Assembly: GCA_018398815.1 (NCBI GenBank)
Contig: CM031600.1
Span: 46,530,115-46,594,114, forward strand
Source: Conus ventricosus
Taxonomy: Eukaryota > Mollusca > Gastropoda > Neogastropoda > Conidae
Direction: 5' to 3'
Length of the DNA stretch: 64,000 nt
The notes beneath the pieces were generated by a model. The model saw only the letters and a program-made list of their open reading frames with translations, had not been told where the DNA came from and ran no database searches. A program made the position numbers and the translations under genes. Positions 45,191-55,840 of this stretch are shown one piece after another (the first letter of the stretch is position 1; each line of letters begins with the position of its first letter).

Positions 45191-47310
45191 ATTTATAGAG
45201 TGCTCGCAAGAGCCCAAAGCACATACTACAGAAACATGATAAAATACTACTTCTAACTCAAAGCGCGCGCACACACACACACAGACACACACACACAGAG
45301 ACACACACACGCGCGAGCATGCGCACACGCCACACACACAAACACAAACGCACATGAAAAACAAAACACACACACATGCAGACAGACACACAAGCGCATC
45401 AAAAGAAGCAGCCTCTCGCACAGAGATAAGTAGATATTGTTAATCAGTCAAGGGGAAAAGATGTGTCTTTAGGGAGGTTTTAAAAGTCTTTAAAGAGTCC
45501 GTGTTACGTAGAGAAGAAGGCAGACCATTCCACAGAGCAAGTGCCTGGTAAGAGAAAGATCGTTGGCCTGAAGTTTTCAGGTGAGCAGAGGGAAGCCGAA
45601 GCAGATGAGAATTGGTGGATGAGCGTAAGCTGCGAGACGGAACATAGAAATGAAGGAGGTCATAGAGGTAGGAGGGAGCCAGATTATTCAGTGACTTGAA
45701 AACCAGGAGAACTTTAAAGTCAATGTGAGACTGAATAGCGCGTCAGTGTAAGGATGACAGAATTGGTGATATGTGATCAGATCTAGAGGAGCGGGAGATC
45801 AGACGGGCGGCATTGTTCTGAACTTTTTGAAGTTTTGAGATGAGCCTTGAGGGACAACTGGCAAGGACGGAGTTACAACAGTCAAGCCGAGACAAAACAA
45901 AAGCACAGATTAGAGTCTTCAGGGCATTTTGAATGAAAAAGCGGCGAACTGGGCAGATTCTATGAAGTTCAAGGTAGCAGGACTTGCACACATTAGAGAT
46001 ATGTTGTTTGAAAGAAAGATTTTGGTCGAGTGTAACGCTTAGATTATGAACAGACACCGACAGATTTATCTCGTTTCCATCAACATTTATAGTACAAGGG
46101 AGAGAATGAGTTCTGATAGTGTGTTCTGAAGCAATGAGGAATATTTCTGTTTTGTCTGCGTTAAGTTGTAGTCTGTTATTGTGCATCCATGACTTAAGAT
46201 CGGAAATGCATGCTTGAGCAGAGGAGATTATTTCATGAAGCTGACTGAGATGGGCAGAGATATACAGCTGGCTGTCATCTGAAAAGCTATGGTGAAGGAA
46301 AGAGTACTGGCTGATAATGGCCGAGAGAGGCTGGGTGTACAGCACAAACAAAACCGGTCCCAGGACAGATCCCTGAGGGACACCAAACTGAAGTGCTCTT
46401 GCTGGAGACTTAACTGTAATAACACCTCTCACTGAAACAGTTAGCCTGCGATCAGAGAGATATGATGAGAACCAGGAAAGGACAGAACCAGAAAGACCAA
46501 AAGAAGTGTTGTGTCTTGAGAGGAGAATGGAGTGATCTTTTGTATCAAACAAGCAGCAGACAAATCTTGGAGAGAGAGAACAGAAACTTTGTTTCCCTCA
46601 AGAGCTGTGAGAAGATCGTTTGCTATCTTCAGAAGCGCTATCTCGGTGCTATGACCAGCCCAGTAGGCTGACTGGTTTGAGTACAAGAGATTGTTTACAG
46701 AGAGGCGTTCAAACAGTTGGGCGAGAACAACTTTTTCAATCAGTTTGGAAAGAAATGGGAGATTAGAGACGGGTCTGTAGTTCTTGAGACTTTCAGGATC
46801 TAAGTTTTGCTTCTTCAGGAGATGTCTGACAACTGCAGATTTGAACAGAAAGGAAAAACAACCTGATGATTGCAAAGAATCATTGATAATCGATGTAAAG
46901 TATGGGAGGAGATCGTCAAGACAGCAGGTAAGAAGGGATGAGGGGAGAAGGTCAAGTTCACATGTTTTGACAGTGACTTGCTTCAAGATTTTCCGGACCT
47001 CTTCTAACGACACAGAGTGGAATTCAGACCACTGAGTGCCGGAGAAGGAAGGATCAGGAACAGCAGGTGGAGGAGCCGCATGAGAGTCCAGATCATGGCG
47101 AATAGTGGCTATTTTACTATAGAAGAAATCAGAGAAACACTGGGGGAGTTCTGTCACAGGGACTGAGGAGGGCAGTGGTGTGGACTTTGATTTGCCAAGT
47201 AGAGTATTGGTAAACAGTTGTAGGGATGTACTACAGGCTAGGATTTTAGCACTGTTAAAAACAGCATTTGGCACTGTCCAGAATGTTGGTAACTAGGTTA
47301 TTGGCACTAC
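45191..47310 (-). mobile_element. L2/CR1-like LINE, haplotype B
   Basis: The RT reads EVRKILKQVTVKTCELD, NYRPVSNLPFLSKLIEKV (46441-47274), then MFDTKDHSILL, FGVPQGSVLGPVLFVLYTQP and HSFSDDSQLYIS, NADKTEIFLI, and SRLDCCNSVLA (45743-46552). This order and wording fit the L2/CR1 group. The catalytic box is FSDD. The element is 5'-truncated near 47310 (no endonuclease) and split into two frames at about 46540. It lies in the intron between exons 5 and 6. Confidence 0.88.
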
Positions 47311-47589
47311 GAAAAATCTGTACCCTGATTATGCCCACAGTTTGATTTAGCCTGTAGACACAGTTGTGTGTGGTCACTGTCTTTTAGCTAGCAATTGTTT
47401 ACATATGGATGTAAGGTCTGATCGGCTGGGTCTCCTTTTCCTGATTGGGGCCTATCTAATTTTCCCATATTTGGCTCTGAGTTTTGGAGCCATGAGGGAA
47501 AGCGGGGACGATCCTTTAACCTCAAGGAGACAGCCAACACTTAGGGCCAGTTTGACTATTTGGTGCCGAGCTCTGCAATGGAGTTATGG

Positions 47590-47990
47590 TCAGCTTCTTG
47601 CATATATGCATCTGAGGATTGGACTGGTTTCTCAGGTAAGAATTCCCACCATCTTTTCTGATATTCAGGCATTTGTCTGGACAGAAGGAAAGGAATTTTA
47701 CTACAAACAGTAGTTTTATGATCTACTTACCTGTCAAAACACTAGGACATCCTTCCCCTTCCTCACCCCGCAGGTCTGAAAAGGGGTGAAAACTGAATTC
47801 GGTCACTCAGGGTGCAATTGTGTGAACTCACTAAGGGAGATGACTCCTGTTGGGTTCTTGGTTAAAGGGTAGGGTTAGCTCCCTACTCTATTTTTTTTTT
47901 CTTATTTTTTTATGTGAGTGCTGATGTATAGCTTTATTCCACACATAAAGTTGGAGAGCATAACATTTAGCAGAATCTTTTCTCTGGACG
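47590..47990 (+). mobile_element. DIRS-2-related terminal fragment, contig 3 copy
   Basis: Plus-strand relative of the end of DIRS-2. 47640-47720 matches the internal complementary region (reverse complement of about 5930-6020), and 47790-47940 matches its terminal repeat (cactaagggagatgactcc). It abuts the truncated 5' end of the L2-like element. Contig 3 ends in it. Confidence 0.6.
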
Positions 47991-48000
47991 TATAGTGTAT

Positions 48001-49000
48001 NNNNNNNNNNNNNNNNNNNNNNNNNNNNNNNNNNNNNNNNNNNNNNNNNNNNNNNNNNNNNNNNNNNNNNNNNNNNNNNNNNNNNNNNNNNNNNNNNNNN
48101 NNNNNNNNNNNNNNNNNNNNNNNNNNNNNNNNNNNNNNNNNNNNNNNNNNNNNNNNNNNNNNNNNNNNNNNNNNNNNNNNNNNNNNNNNNNNNNNNNNNN
48201 NNNNNNNNNNNNNNNNNNNNNNNNNNNNNNNNNNNNNNNNNNNNNNNNNNNNNNNNNNNNNNNNNNNNNNNNNNNNNNNNNNNNNNNNNNNNNNNNNNNN
48301 NNNNNNNNNNNNNNNNNNNNNNNNNNNNNNNNNNNNNNNNNNNNNNNNNNNNNNNNNNNNNNNNNNNNNNNNNNNNNNNNNNNNNNNNNNNNNNNNNNNN
48401 NNNNNNNNNNNNNNNNNNNNNNNNNNNNNNNNNNNNNNNNNNNNNNNNNNNNNNNNNNNNNNNNNNNNNNNNNNNNNNNNNNNNNNNNNNNNNNNNNNNN
48501 NNNNNNNNNNNNNNNNNNNNNNNNNNNNNNNNNNNNNNNNNNNNNNNNNNNNNNNNNNNNNNNNNNNNNNNNNNNNNNNNNNNNNNNNNNNNNNNNNNNN
48601 NNNNNNNNNNNNNNNNNNNNNNNNNNNNNNNNNNNNNNNNNNNNNNNNNNNNNNNNNNNNNNNNNNNNNNNNNNNNNNNNNNNNNNNNNNNNNNNNNNNN
48701 NNNNNNNNNNNNNNNNNNNNNNNNNNNNNNNNNNNNNNNNNNNNNNNNNNNNNNNNNNNNNNNNNNNNNNNNNNNNNNNNNNNNNNNNNNNNNNNNNNNN
48801 NNNNNNNNNNNNNNNNNNNNNNNNNNNNNNNNNNNNNNNNNNNNNNNNNNNNNNNNNNNNNNNNNNNNNNNNNNNNNNNNNNNNNNNNNNNNNNNNNNNN
48901 NNNNNNNNNNNNNNNNNNNNNNNNNNNNNNNNNNNNNNNNNNNNNNNNNNNNNNNNNNNNNNNNNNNNNNNNNNNNNNNNNNNNNNNNNNNNNNNNNNNN
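48001..49000. other. Assembly gap 3 (1000 N)
   Basis: Exactly 1000 N. The sequence after it (49001-50420) repeats the sequence before it (46519-47935) at a few percent divergence, so the flanking contigs overlap as two haplotypes instead of being separated. Confidence 0.95.
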
Positions 49001-49770
49001 GAGAGGAGAATGGAGTGATCTTTTGTATCAAACAAGCAGCAGACAAATCTTGGAGAGAGAGAACAGAAACTTTGTTTCCCTCAAGAGCTGTGAGAAGATC
49101 GTTTGCTATTTTCAGAAGCGCTGTGTCGGTGCTATGACCAGCCCAGTAGGCTGACAGGTTTGAGTACAAGAGATTTTTTACGGAGAGGCGTTCAAACAGT
49201 TGGGTGAGAACAACTTTTTCAATCAGTTTGGAAAGAAATGGGAGATTAGAGACGGGTCTGTAGTTCTTGAGATTTTCAGGATCTAAGTTTTGCTTCTTCA
49301 GGAGACGTCTGACAACTGCAGATTTGAACAGAAAGGGAAAACAACCTGATTGCAAAGAATCATTGATAATGGATGTAAAGTATGGGAGGAGATCGTCAAG
49401 ACAGCAGGTAGGAAGGGATGAGGGGAGAGGGTCAAGTTCACATGTTTTGACAGTGACTTGCTTCAAGATTTTCCGGACCTCTTCTACCGACACAGAGTGG
49501 AATTCAGACCACTGAGTGCTGGAGAAGGAAGGATCAGGAACAGCAAGGGGAGGAGCAGCATGCGAGTCCAGATTATGACGAATAGTGGCTATTTTACTGT
49601 AGAAGAAATCAGAGAAACACTGGGGGAGTTCTGTCACAGGGATTGGGAGGGCAGTGGTGTGGACTTTGATTTGCCAAGTAGAGTATTGGTAAACAGTTGT
49701 AGGGATGTACTACAGGCTAGGATTTTAGCACTGTTAAATACAGCATTTGGCTCTGTCCAGAATGTTGGTA
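49001..49770 (-). mobile_element. L2/CR1-like LINE, 5'-proximal part, contig 4
   Basis: Same sequence as 46519-47290 with a few percent differences: TELPQCFSDFFYSKIATIRH, EVRKILKQVTVKTCELDPLP and NYRPVSNLPFLSKLIEKVV. Here the RT frame is more intact. It begins exactly where contig 1 stops. Confidence 0.88.
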
Positions 49771-50089
49771 ACTAGGTTATTGTCACTATGAAAAATTTGT
49801 ACCCTAATTATGCCCACAGTTTGACTTAGCCTGTAGACACAGTTGTGTGTGGTCACTGTCTTTTAGTTAGCAGTTGTTTATTATGGATGTTAAGGTCTGA
49901 TCGGCTGGGTCTCCTTTTCCTGATTGGGGCTTATCTAATTTTCACATATTTGGCTCTGAGTTTTGGAGCCATGAGGAAGAGCGGGGACGATCCTTTAACC
50001 TCAAGGAGACAGCCAACACTTGGGGCCATGTTTGACTATTTGGTGCCGAGCTCTGCAATGGAGTTACGGTCAGCTTCTTGCATATATGC

Positions 50090-50510
50090 ATCTGAGGATT
50101 GGACTGGTTTCTCAGGTAAGAATTCCCACCATCCTTTTTGATATTCAGGCATTTTTCTGGACAGGTAAGTATGAAGGAAAGGAATTTTACTACAAACAGT
50201 AGTTTTATGATCTACTTACCTGTCAAAACACTAGGACATCCTTCCCCTTCCCCAGGTCTGAAAAGGGGTGAAAACTGAATTCGGTCACTCAGGGTGCAAT
50301 TGTGTGAACTCACTAAGGGAGATGACTCCTGTTGGGTTCTTGGTTAAAGGGTAGGGTTAGCTCCCTACTCTATTTTTTTTCCTTATCTTTTTATGCGAGT
50401 GCTGATGTATAGCGTTGTTCCACACATAGTGGAGAACAGGCATTTGTTTGGACAGGTAAGTGTATCATAAAACCACTTTAAGCAGTAAAATTCCTTTTTC
50501 TCCTGTCTGT
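50090..50510 (+). mobile_element. DIRS-2-related terminal fragment, contig 4 copy
   Basis: Allelic to 47590-47990 and more complete: internal complementary region at 50130-50215, terminal repeat at 50285-50465 (ggacaggtaagtgtatcat), ending about 50510. No coding sequence remains. Confidence 0.6.
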
Positions 50511-51092
50511 CCTAACTCTGCCTACCACACTTAAGCTTGTTTCTTCGCTTTTTTTTCTTTCTTGTTTGTCGATGGTTTTTTTTTGCCTTTGAAAGACTTG
50601 GTGCACTTGTATTGTCATTTGTTCCTTCCATTCCTTTGGTAAACAAACAACTTTTGTTCTCTATCTTGCACGTTCACCTTTCAAAAAGGACTTCTACAGA
50701 ATTTTGCTGAAAGGCAATGCTTATATTACCATGGTTCTTAGATGCTGCATTTGAAAACCTGATTTATAATCAATACCAAAAAAAAAAAAAATTTGAATAC
50801 CTACACCTAAAACCACAACATAACATTGTAGTGGAGAAGGGGAGAGAAAAAAAAACATTTTGGTGTGAGACTTGGAACATCTTATCTGTGGTCTTCCTGT
50901 TTCCCAGGTGAGTGAGCAACCTGTCAAGCCTTCAATCCATGAACTTCCAACAAACCTCCGCTCTGCACCGCCAAGGAAAGTTCACTGTGCAGTTTAACCC
51001 ATGACATAAGACCAGCGCAATTCTGCCCCAACTTTCACAGGTATCAAAAATACCTGACAGCAGCTAACGAAGGGGAAGAGACAGGTACCTAC
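50511..51092. other. Intron 5, contig 4
   Basis: T- and A-rich intron sequence next to exon 5, with an A-run at 50780-50791. No gene seen. Confidence 0.6.
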
Positions 51093-51170
51093 CAGACGAC
51101 GCAGATCATCGAAGAACCAGGTGTTGCAGCCTTCCACAATGTGCTCTGGGTACTCTCCCTCAGGCCTCAG
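51093..51170 (-). CDS. TUT4/7: TUT4/7-like uridylyltransferase, exon 5
   Basis: A 78-bp, 26-codon phase-0 exon encoding LRPEGEYPEHIVEGCNTWFF followed by DDLRRL. It matches the (V)EGCN.(W/F)FFDD block that leads into the PAP-associated domain in TUT4/7 proteins. Acceptor ctgtttcag and donor CTG|gtaggt bound it. It is the last exon that is single-copy in this window. The next exon is present twice, in copy B (42.5 kb) and copy A (9.8 kb), and on the inferred primary haplotype it joins contig 1 across the gap at 18183/49000. Confidence 0.85.
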
Positions 51171-51432
51171 CTGAAACAGACACAGGATCATCACGTTTCT
51201 TTGTGACACGACTGGATACAAACAACAAAAGGAAATTCAGTTTACTCCTCTCATGATCTGAAACAAAATGTGAAAAAAAAGCAAACACATGAAGTCACTC
51301 ATGATAAGGAAACAAAATCATAAATGAAAAAGATCAATTAAAACCAAAACACACACACACAAACAAAATCAAATTAGTTTTAAATGTAATTAATAGTGAA
51401 CCGCCAAGAAAATGTAGACAAATGAATCAAAA

Positions 51433-51473
51433 GACAAAACATGAGGTGTTTCGACCTCTTAGGTCTTCTTCAG
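51433..51473 (-). ncRNA. Hammerhead-ribozyme-like core, minus strand
   Basis: Minus strand: CTGAAGA, GACC-TAAGA-GGTC stem, GAAAC, then a short hairpin and GTC. The core is the same as at 4463 and 53602 although the flanks differ, so the core itself is conserved across dispersed copies. Confidence 0.35.
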
Positions 51474-51589
51474 GCAAGATACAAATCACTCAGGACAACG
51501 AAAATGGACGAGCAATCACTTATCTTCATTCAAATTAGAAATTACGAAACAGAAAAGCACCTATCAAAGAGATCACATTAGAGTCAAAC

Positions 51590-52160
51590 CAGCTGTCATG
51601 GCGAAGTGGTTAACATTGCCGTCTCCAAGCTGGAAGGTCATGGGTTCGATTCCCATCACAGCCATTTGTTTGCTGGATTTTTCTGCCGCGACCGGCTCCT
51701 ACCCAGAGCTGAGTTTGCTACCGGCTCAACTGGGAAGACTGGCACCACACAGTCGAGTTTCATCCACTGAATGGATGCGACACTGACAGTGTTGCTCAAA
51801 TTTTCTGACCAACTCTAAGGCCTGGCTGACACTGGGATAAAATTATGACAGTAAGCGTAGAGTACAGCACTGTCATGAGGTGTTAGACCAGAATGGAAAT
51901 CCGCAGCATCATCTACGTTATCCGCATCCTCATTAATCAGCCTAAAAGAAAAGTCTCAAATTCTGTGGCCCTTCCTGCCATGCTCTCATGGTGACCCCAG
52001 TTTCTATTTCCTTTCCATGTCTATGCCCTCGGGAGGTACTGTCAGTCAAAGGCATCGGTAAATTCATGAGAATTGTCACTGGACAGATGAGGTGGCACCC
52101 TCCAGAGGGAGAGCCAACTCATGCTGGTTCCATAACCATGCAATAATTGTCCTCAGTAGG
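51590..52160 (+). mobile_element. tRNA-headed SINE-like repeat, copy 1 (5' part)
   Basis: The tRNA-like head is at 51590-51665 (atggcgaagtggttaacatt and gggttcgattcccatcac). The body has cgaccggctcctacccagag and cacagtcgagtttcatccac. The repeat family continues rightwards into the 78-bp minisatellite and ends near 53860, by comparison with the intact relative at 54110-54980. Confidence 0.75.
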
Positions 52161-52170
52161 TGGCTTAGTA

Positions 52171-53498
52171 GGTGGTGTCTTACACACGTCTGCTGAGAAC
52201 TGACACCATGGAACACCAAGTGACTTGGCTGCAGTGCAGTGTTTCCTCTGGTGTGTCTTACACACGTCTGCTGAGAACTGACACCATGGAACACCAAGTG
52301 ACTTGGCTGCAGTGCAGTGTTTCCTCTGGTGTGTCTTACACACGTCTGCTGAGAACTGACACCATGGAACACCAAGTGACTTGGCTGCAGTGCAGTGTTT
52401 CCTCTGGTGTGTCTTACACACGTCTGCTGAGAACTGACACCATGGAACACCAAGTGACTTGGCTGCAGTGCAGTGTTTCCTCTGGTGGGTCTTACACAGT
52501 CTGCTGAGAACTGACACCATGGAACACAAAGTGACTTGGCTGCAGTGCAGTGTTTCCTCTGGTGTGTCTTACACACGTCTGCTGAGAACTGACACCATGG
52601 AACACCAAGTGACTTGGCTGCAGTGCAGTGTTTCCTCTGGTGTGTCTTCACACGTCTGCTGAGAACTGACACCATGGAACACCAAGTGACTTGGCTGCAG
52701 TGCAGTGTTTCCTCTGGTGTGTCTTACACACGTCTGCTGAGAACTGACACCATGGAACACCAAGTGACTTGGCTGCAGTGCAGTGTTTCCTCTGGTGTGT
52801 CTTACACACATCTGCTGAGAACTGACACCATGGAACACCAAGTGACTTGGCTGCAGTGCAGTGTTTCCGCTGGTGTGTCTTACACACGTCTGCTGAGAAC
52901 TGACACCATGGAACACCAAGTGACTTGGCTGCAGTGCAGTGTTTCCTCTGGTGTGTCTTACACACGTCTGCGAGAACTGACACCATGGAACACCAAGTGA
53001 CTTGGCTGCAGTGCAGTGTTTCCTCTGGTGGGTCTTACACGTCTGCTGAGAACTGACACCATGGAACACCAAGTGACTTGGCTGCAGTGCAGTGTTTCCT
53101 CTGGTGGGTCTTACACACGTCTGCTGAGAACTGACACCATGGAACACCAAGTGACTTGGCTGCAGTGCAGTGTTTCCTCTGGTGTGTCTTACACACGTCT
53201 GCTGAGAACTGACACCATGGAACACCAAGTGACTTGGCTGCAGTGCAGTGTTTCCTCTGGTGTGTCTTACACACGTCTGCTGAGAACCGACACCATGGAA
53301 CACCAAGTGACTTGGCTGCAGTGCAGTGTTTCCTCTGGTGTGTCTTACACACGTCTGCTGAGAACCGACACCATGGAACACCAAGTGACTTGGCTGCAGT
53401 GCAGTGTTTCCTCTGGTGTGTCTTACACACGTCTGCTGAGAACTGACACCATGGAACACCAAGTGACTTGGCTGCAGTGCAGTGTTTCCTCTGGTGGG
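52171..53498. repeat. 78-bp minisatellite (about 17 units)
   Basis: Unit gtgtgtcttacacacgtctg, then ctgagaactgacaccatgg, then aacaccaagtgacttggctg, then cagtgcagtgtttcctctg. Units are nearly identical with a few single-base variants and small deletions. The 78-bp period is a multiple of three and lacks stops in several frames, which creates long but non-genic ORFs on both strands. It derives from a segment present once in the related repeat at 54700-54790. Confidence 0.95.
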
Positions 53499-53601
53499 TG
53501 GCCTCATGACGACTTGACACCGACGCCCATCCGCGCCAAATTCAGAAGACAAGTGATCGCCCATTGTTCGCTTTCATTGCCCTGAGTGTTGTTCATCTTG
53601 C

Positions 53602-53642
53602 CTGAAGAAGACCTAAGAGGTGGAAACACGTCGCGTTTTGTC
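53602..53642 (+). ncRNA. Hammerhead-ribozyme-like core
   Basis: CTGAAGA, GACC-TAAGA-GGTG (one changed stem base), GAAAC, then ACG-TCG-CGT hairpin and GTC. Located just after the 78-bp minisatellite. Confidence 0.3.
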
Positions 53643-54109
53643 TTGTGATTTGCTTGTTCCTGTAGTTTGGTGGGTTTACTAATAATTGTTTTCAAAATGT
53701 GTTTCAATTTCTGCCTGCAGTCTCCTCACTCTGACACTGACTGCTCCTTAGGGATTACTGGTGCCGGGGGGCTGTGGTGGGACAGGCCAGGCTGTGACTG
53801 TGGAGGAGAAGCGGGAATGAATGGCGCGGGTTCAGTGTCAATGGTGTAGCAAGGAGGATGAGGCAGAAAAAAATTAGATTCAAATCTCAGACTTCTGAAA
53901 AATATTTGCCTGACAAAGCGTTACCGATAAAATGAGGACAACTCCTACATGATAAAATCAAACAAGTGACCTCTGCTTAACCTTTGCATGACCAAAAGAA
54001 CCAATTAAAGAAACAAAATCATATTCCAATACAAGATGCACCAGAAAAACTAACTTCAGATAAACACTTGCATGATGAAAAGTACCAACAAAAAGAAGAC
54101 AAAATACCA

Positions 54110-54940
54110 GCCGCCGTGGCGAAATGGTTAGCGTCGCGGACTCCCGGCTGGGAGGTCGTGGGTTCGAATCCCATCAGAAGTCATGTGGGTTTTTCTGCCC
54201 CGACCGGCTCCTACCCAGAGTTGAGTTTGCTGCGGACTCAGTTGGGAAGACTGGGACCACACAGTCGAGTTTCATCCACTTAATGGATGCGTTTCTGAGA
54301 GTGTTGCTCAAATTTCCTGACCAACACTGCAGGTGCCTGTATCTCTCGGGCCTGGTTGACGCCGGGATATATTATGAAAGGAAGCGTAGAGTACAGCCCT
54401 GTCATGTAGTCTCAGACCGAAATGGAAATCCGTAGCATCATCTTAATCATCCTCATTCTCATTGATCAGCATTAAAAAAAATGTCTCAAATTCTGTGGCC
54501 CTTCATGCCCTACTCTCATGGTGACCTCAGTTTCGATGTCCTCTCCACGTCTGTGGCCTTGGTTTGGTTCCGTCGGGGTCACTGGTATCGGCGGGTCCTT
54601 GGCGGCTGTCGTTGGACGGACGTGGTGGCGCCCTCCGGAGGGAGAGCTCACTCACGCCGGCTCCGCGACTAAGCAATTATTGTCGTCGTAGGGGGCTTAG
54701 TAGGTGGTGTCTGCGTATGTTAGATCAGAACAGGCGCCACTGAACACCACCGAAGTGACTCGGCACCAGTGCAGTGTCTCCTCCCGGTGGGTTGCCTCTT
54801 GACGACTTGACATTGACTGCTCCCTGTGGATTGCTGGTGCCGGGGCTGCGGCGGGGCCGACGGGCTGTGGCTGTGGACGGGGTGTCGGAATGAGCGGCGT
54901 GGGTGCACTGCCTCTGAGGTGGCGCAGGAGTTGGGACAGC

Positions 54941-54977
<37 letters not shown>

Positions 54978-54985
54978 ACAAAATT
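54110..54985 (+). mobile_element. tRNA-headed SINE-like repeat, copy 2 (complete, about 870 bp)
   Basis: The head gtggcgaaatggttagcgtc and gggttcgaatcccatcagaa is followed by the same body as copy 1. A single copy of the segment that has expanded into the 78-bp minisatellite lies at 54700-54790. It ends in an A-run (54949-54976). The length is unusually large for a simple SINE, so it may be composite. Confidence 0.72.
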
Positions 54986-55499
54986 TCATTTAAATATAAT
55001 ATGAAATCGTAGAACTGATCTCTTACAAATACTACAGTGACAAAATATACCAATCCAACAGAAAAAAATCACATTCCAATTCAAAAGGGAAGAGGAGGCA
55101 ACGGCAGAAAAGGGGGACACAGAGGATGATCCTTTGGAAACTGAAGACAGGATTTTTCTTCTTTTTTTTTAAAGGCAGGATCTATTTTCTGTTTCCAAAG
55201 GATCCTTCTCTAACTCCTTCTTTTCTCAGTTTCAGTTTCATCAAGGTGCCGTCATCACTGCGTGCGGACTAGTCCATATACGCTACACCACATCCACTAA
55301 GTTCTGAGACCACACTACGCATGATTTTTAAGCTGATGGATAAATGAATTAACAACTAAGATGAGAGAATTGAAGAAGAGGGTCTCGTGGCTACGACTTA
55401 GCTGATGTCTGACCTACACATTAGCCCAATGTGCTGGTCAGACCTTGAGTGCCAACCTACCATTGTTTTTTTTCTGTTTTTTTGTTGGTATGTGTGTAA
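54986..55499. other. Intron 4, right part
   Basis: No gene. A short inverted pair flanks 55124-55205: gatgatcctttggaaactga and the complementary tttccaaaggatccttc. Confidence 0.55.
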
Positions 55500-55604
55500 C
55501 GAATGTACACATGTGTGTGTATGGATGTGTGGGCATTGGCCCATGTGTGTGCGTGTGCGCATGTGTGTGTGTGTATGTCTGTGTGTGCTCATGCATGTGT
55601 GCGC

Positions 55605-55660
<56 letters not shown>

Positions 55661-55692
55661 ACACGTGTGTGTGTGTGTGTGTGTGTGCGTCT
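55500..55692. repeat. GT microsatellite
   Basis: Long (GT)n, perfect for about 50 bp at 55608-55658, immediately downstream of exon 4 in the sense of transcription. Confidence 0.93.
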
Positions 55693-55726
55693 TTTCTCAG
55701 GCTAGTGTTACAATCGAAGAACCAAC

Positions 55727-55840
55727 CTCCTGTAAGACAGGGATGACCGGGGGACGACACTGTTGCAGGTAATGCAGCATCATCAGGATGTACCCATAGG
55801 ATGACAAGCTTCCTCGTGATGCATCTCCAATATCACAGAT
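55727..55840 (-). CDS. TUT4/7: TUT4/7-like uridylyltransferase, exon 4 (DASRGSLSSY segment)
   Basis: A 114-bp, 38-codon phase-0 exon encoding ICDIGDASRGSLSSYGYILM and ending in PPVIPVLQE. The GSLSSY loop is the uridine-selecting, most conserved segment of the TUT central domain. The acceptor is a gtgtgttcag tract. The donor is GAG|gttggt, a weak non-consensus 5' splice site compared with the gtaag/gtgag donors of the other exons, but reading on is not supported by the family after VLQE. A long GT microsatellite lies about 40 bp into the following intron. Confidence 0.9.

Noticed and set aside
51590..51665. tRNA gene candidates at 51.6, 54.1 and 62.9 kb
   Set aside because: A- and B-box tRNA-like heads are followed by shared SINE bodies and tails, so these are SINE promoters rather than tRNA genes.
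52076..53585. Long ORFs on both strands (up to 331 codons) at 52-53.5 kb
   Set aside because: They are produced by a 78-bp tandem repeat whose period is a multiple of three; no splice signals or domain support a gene.
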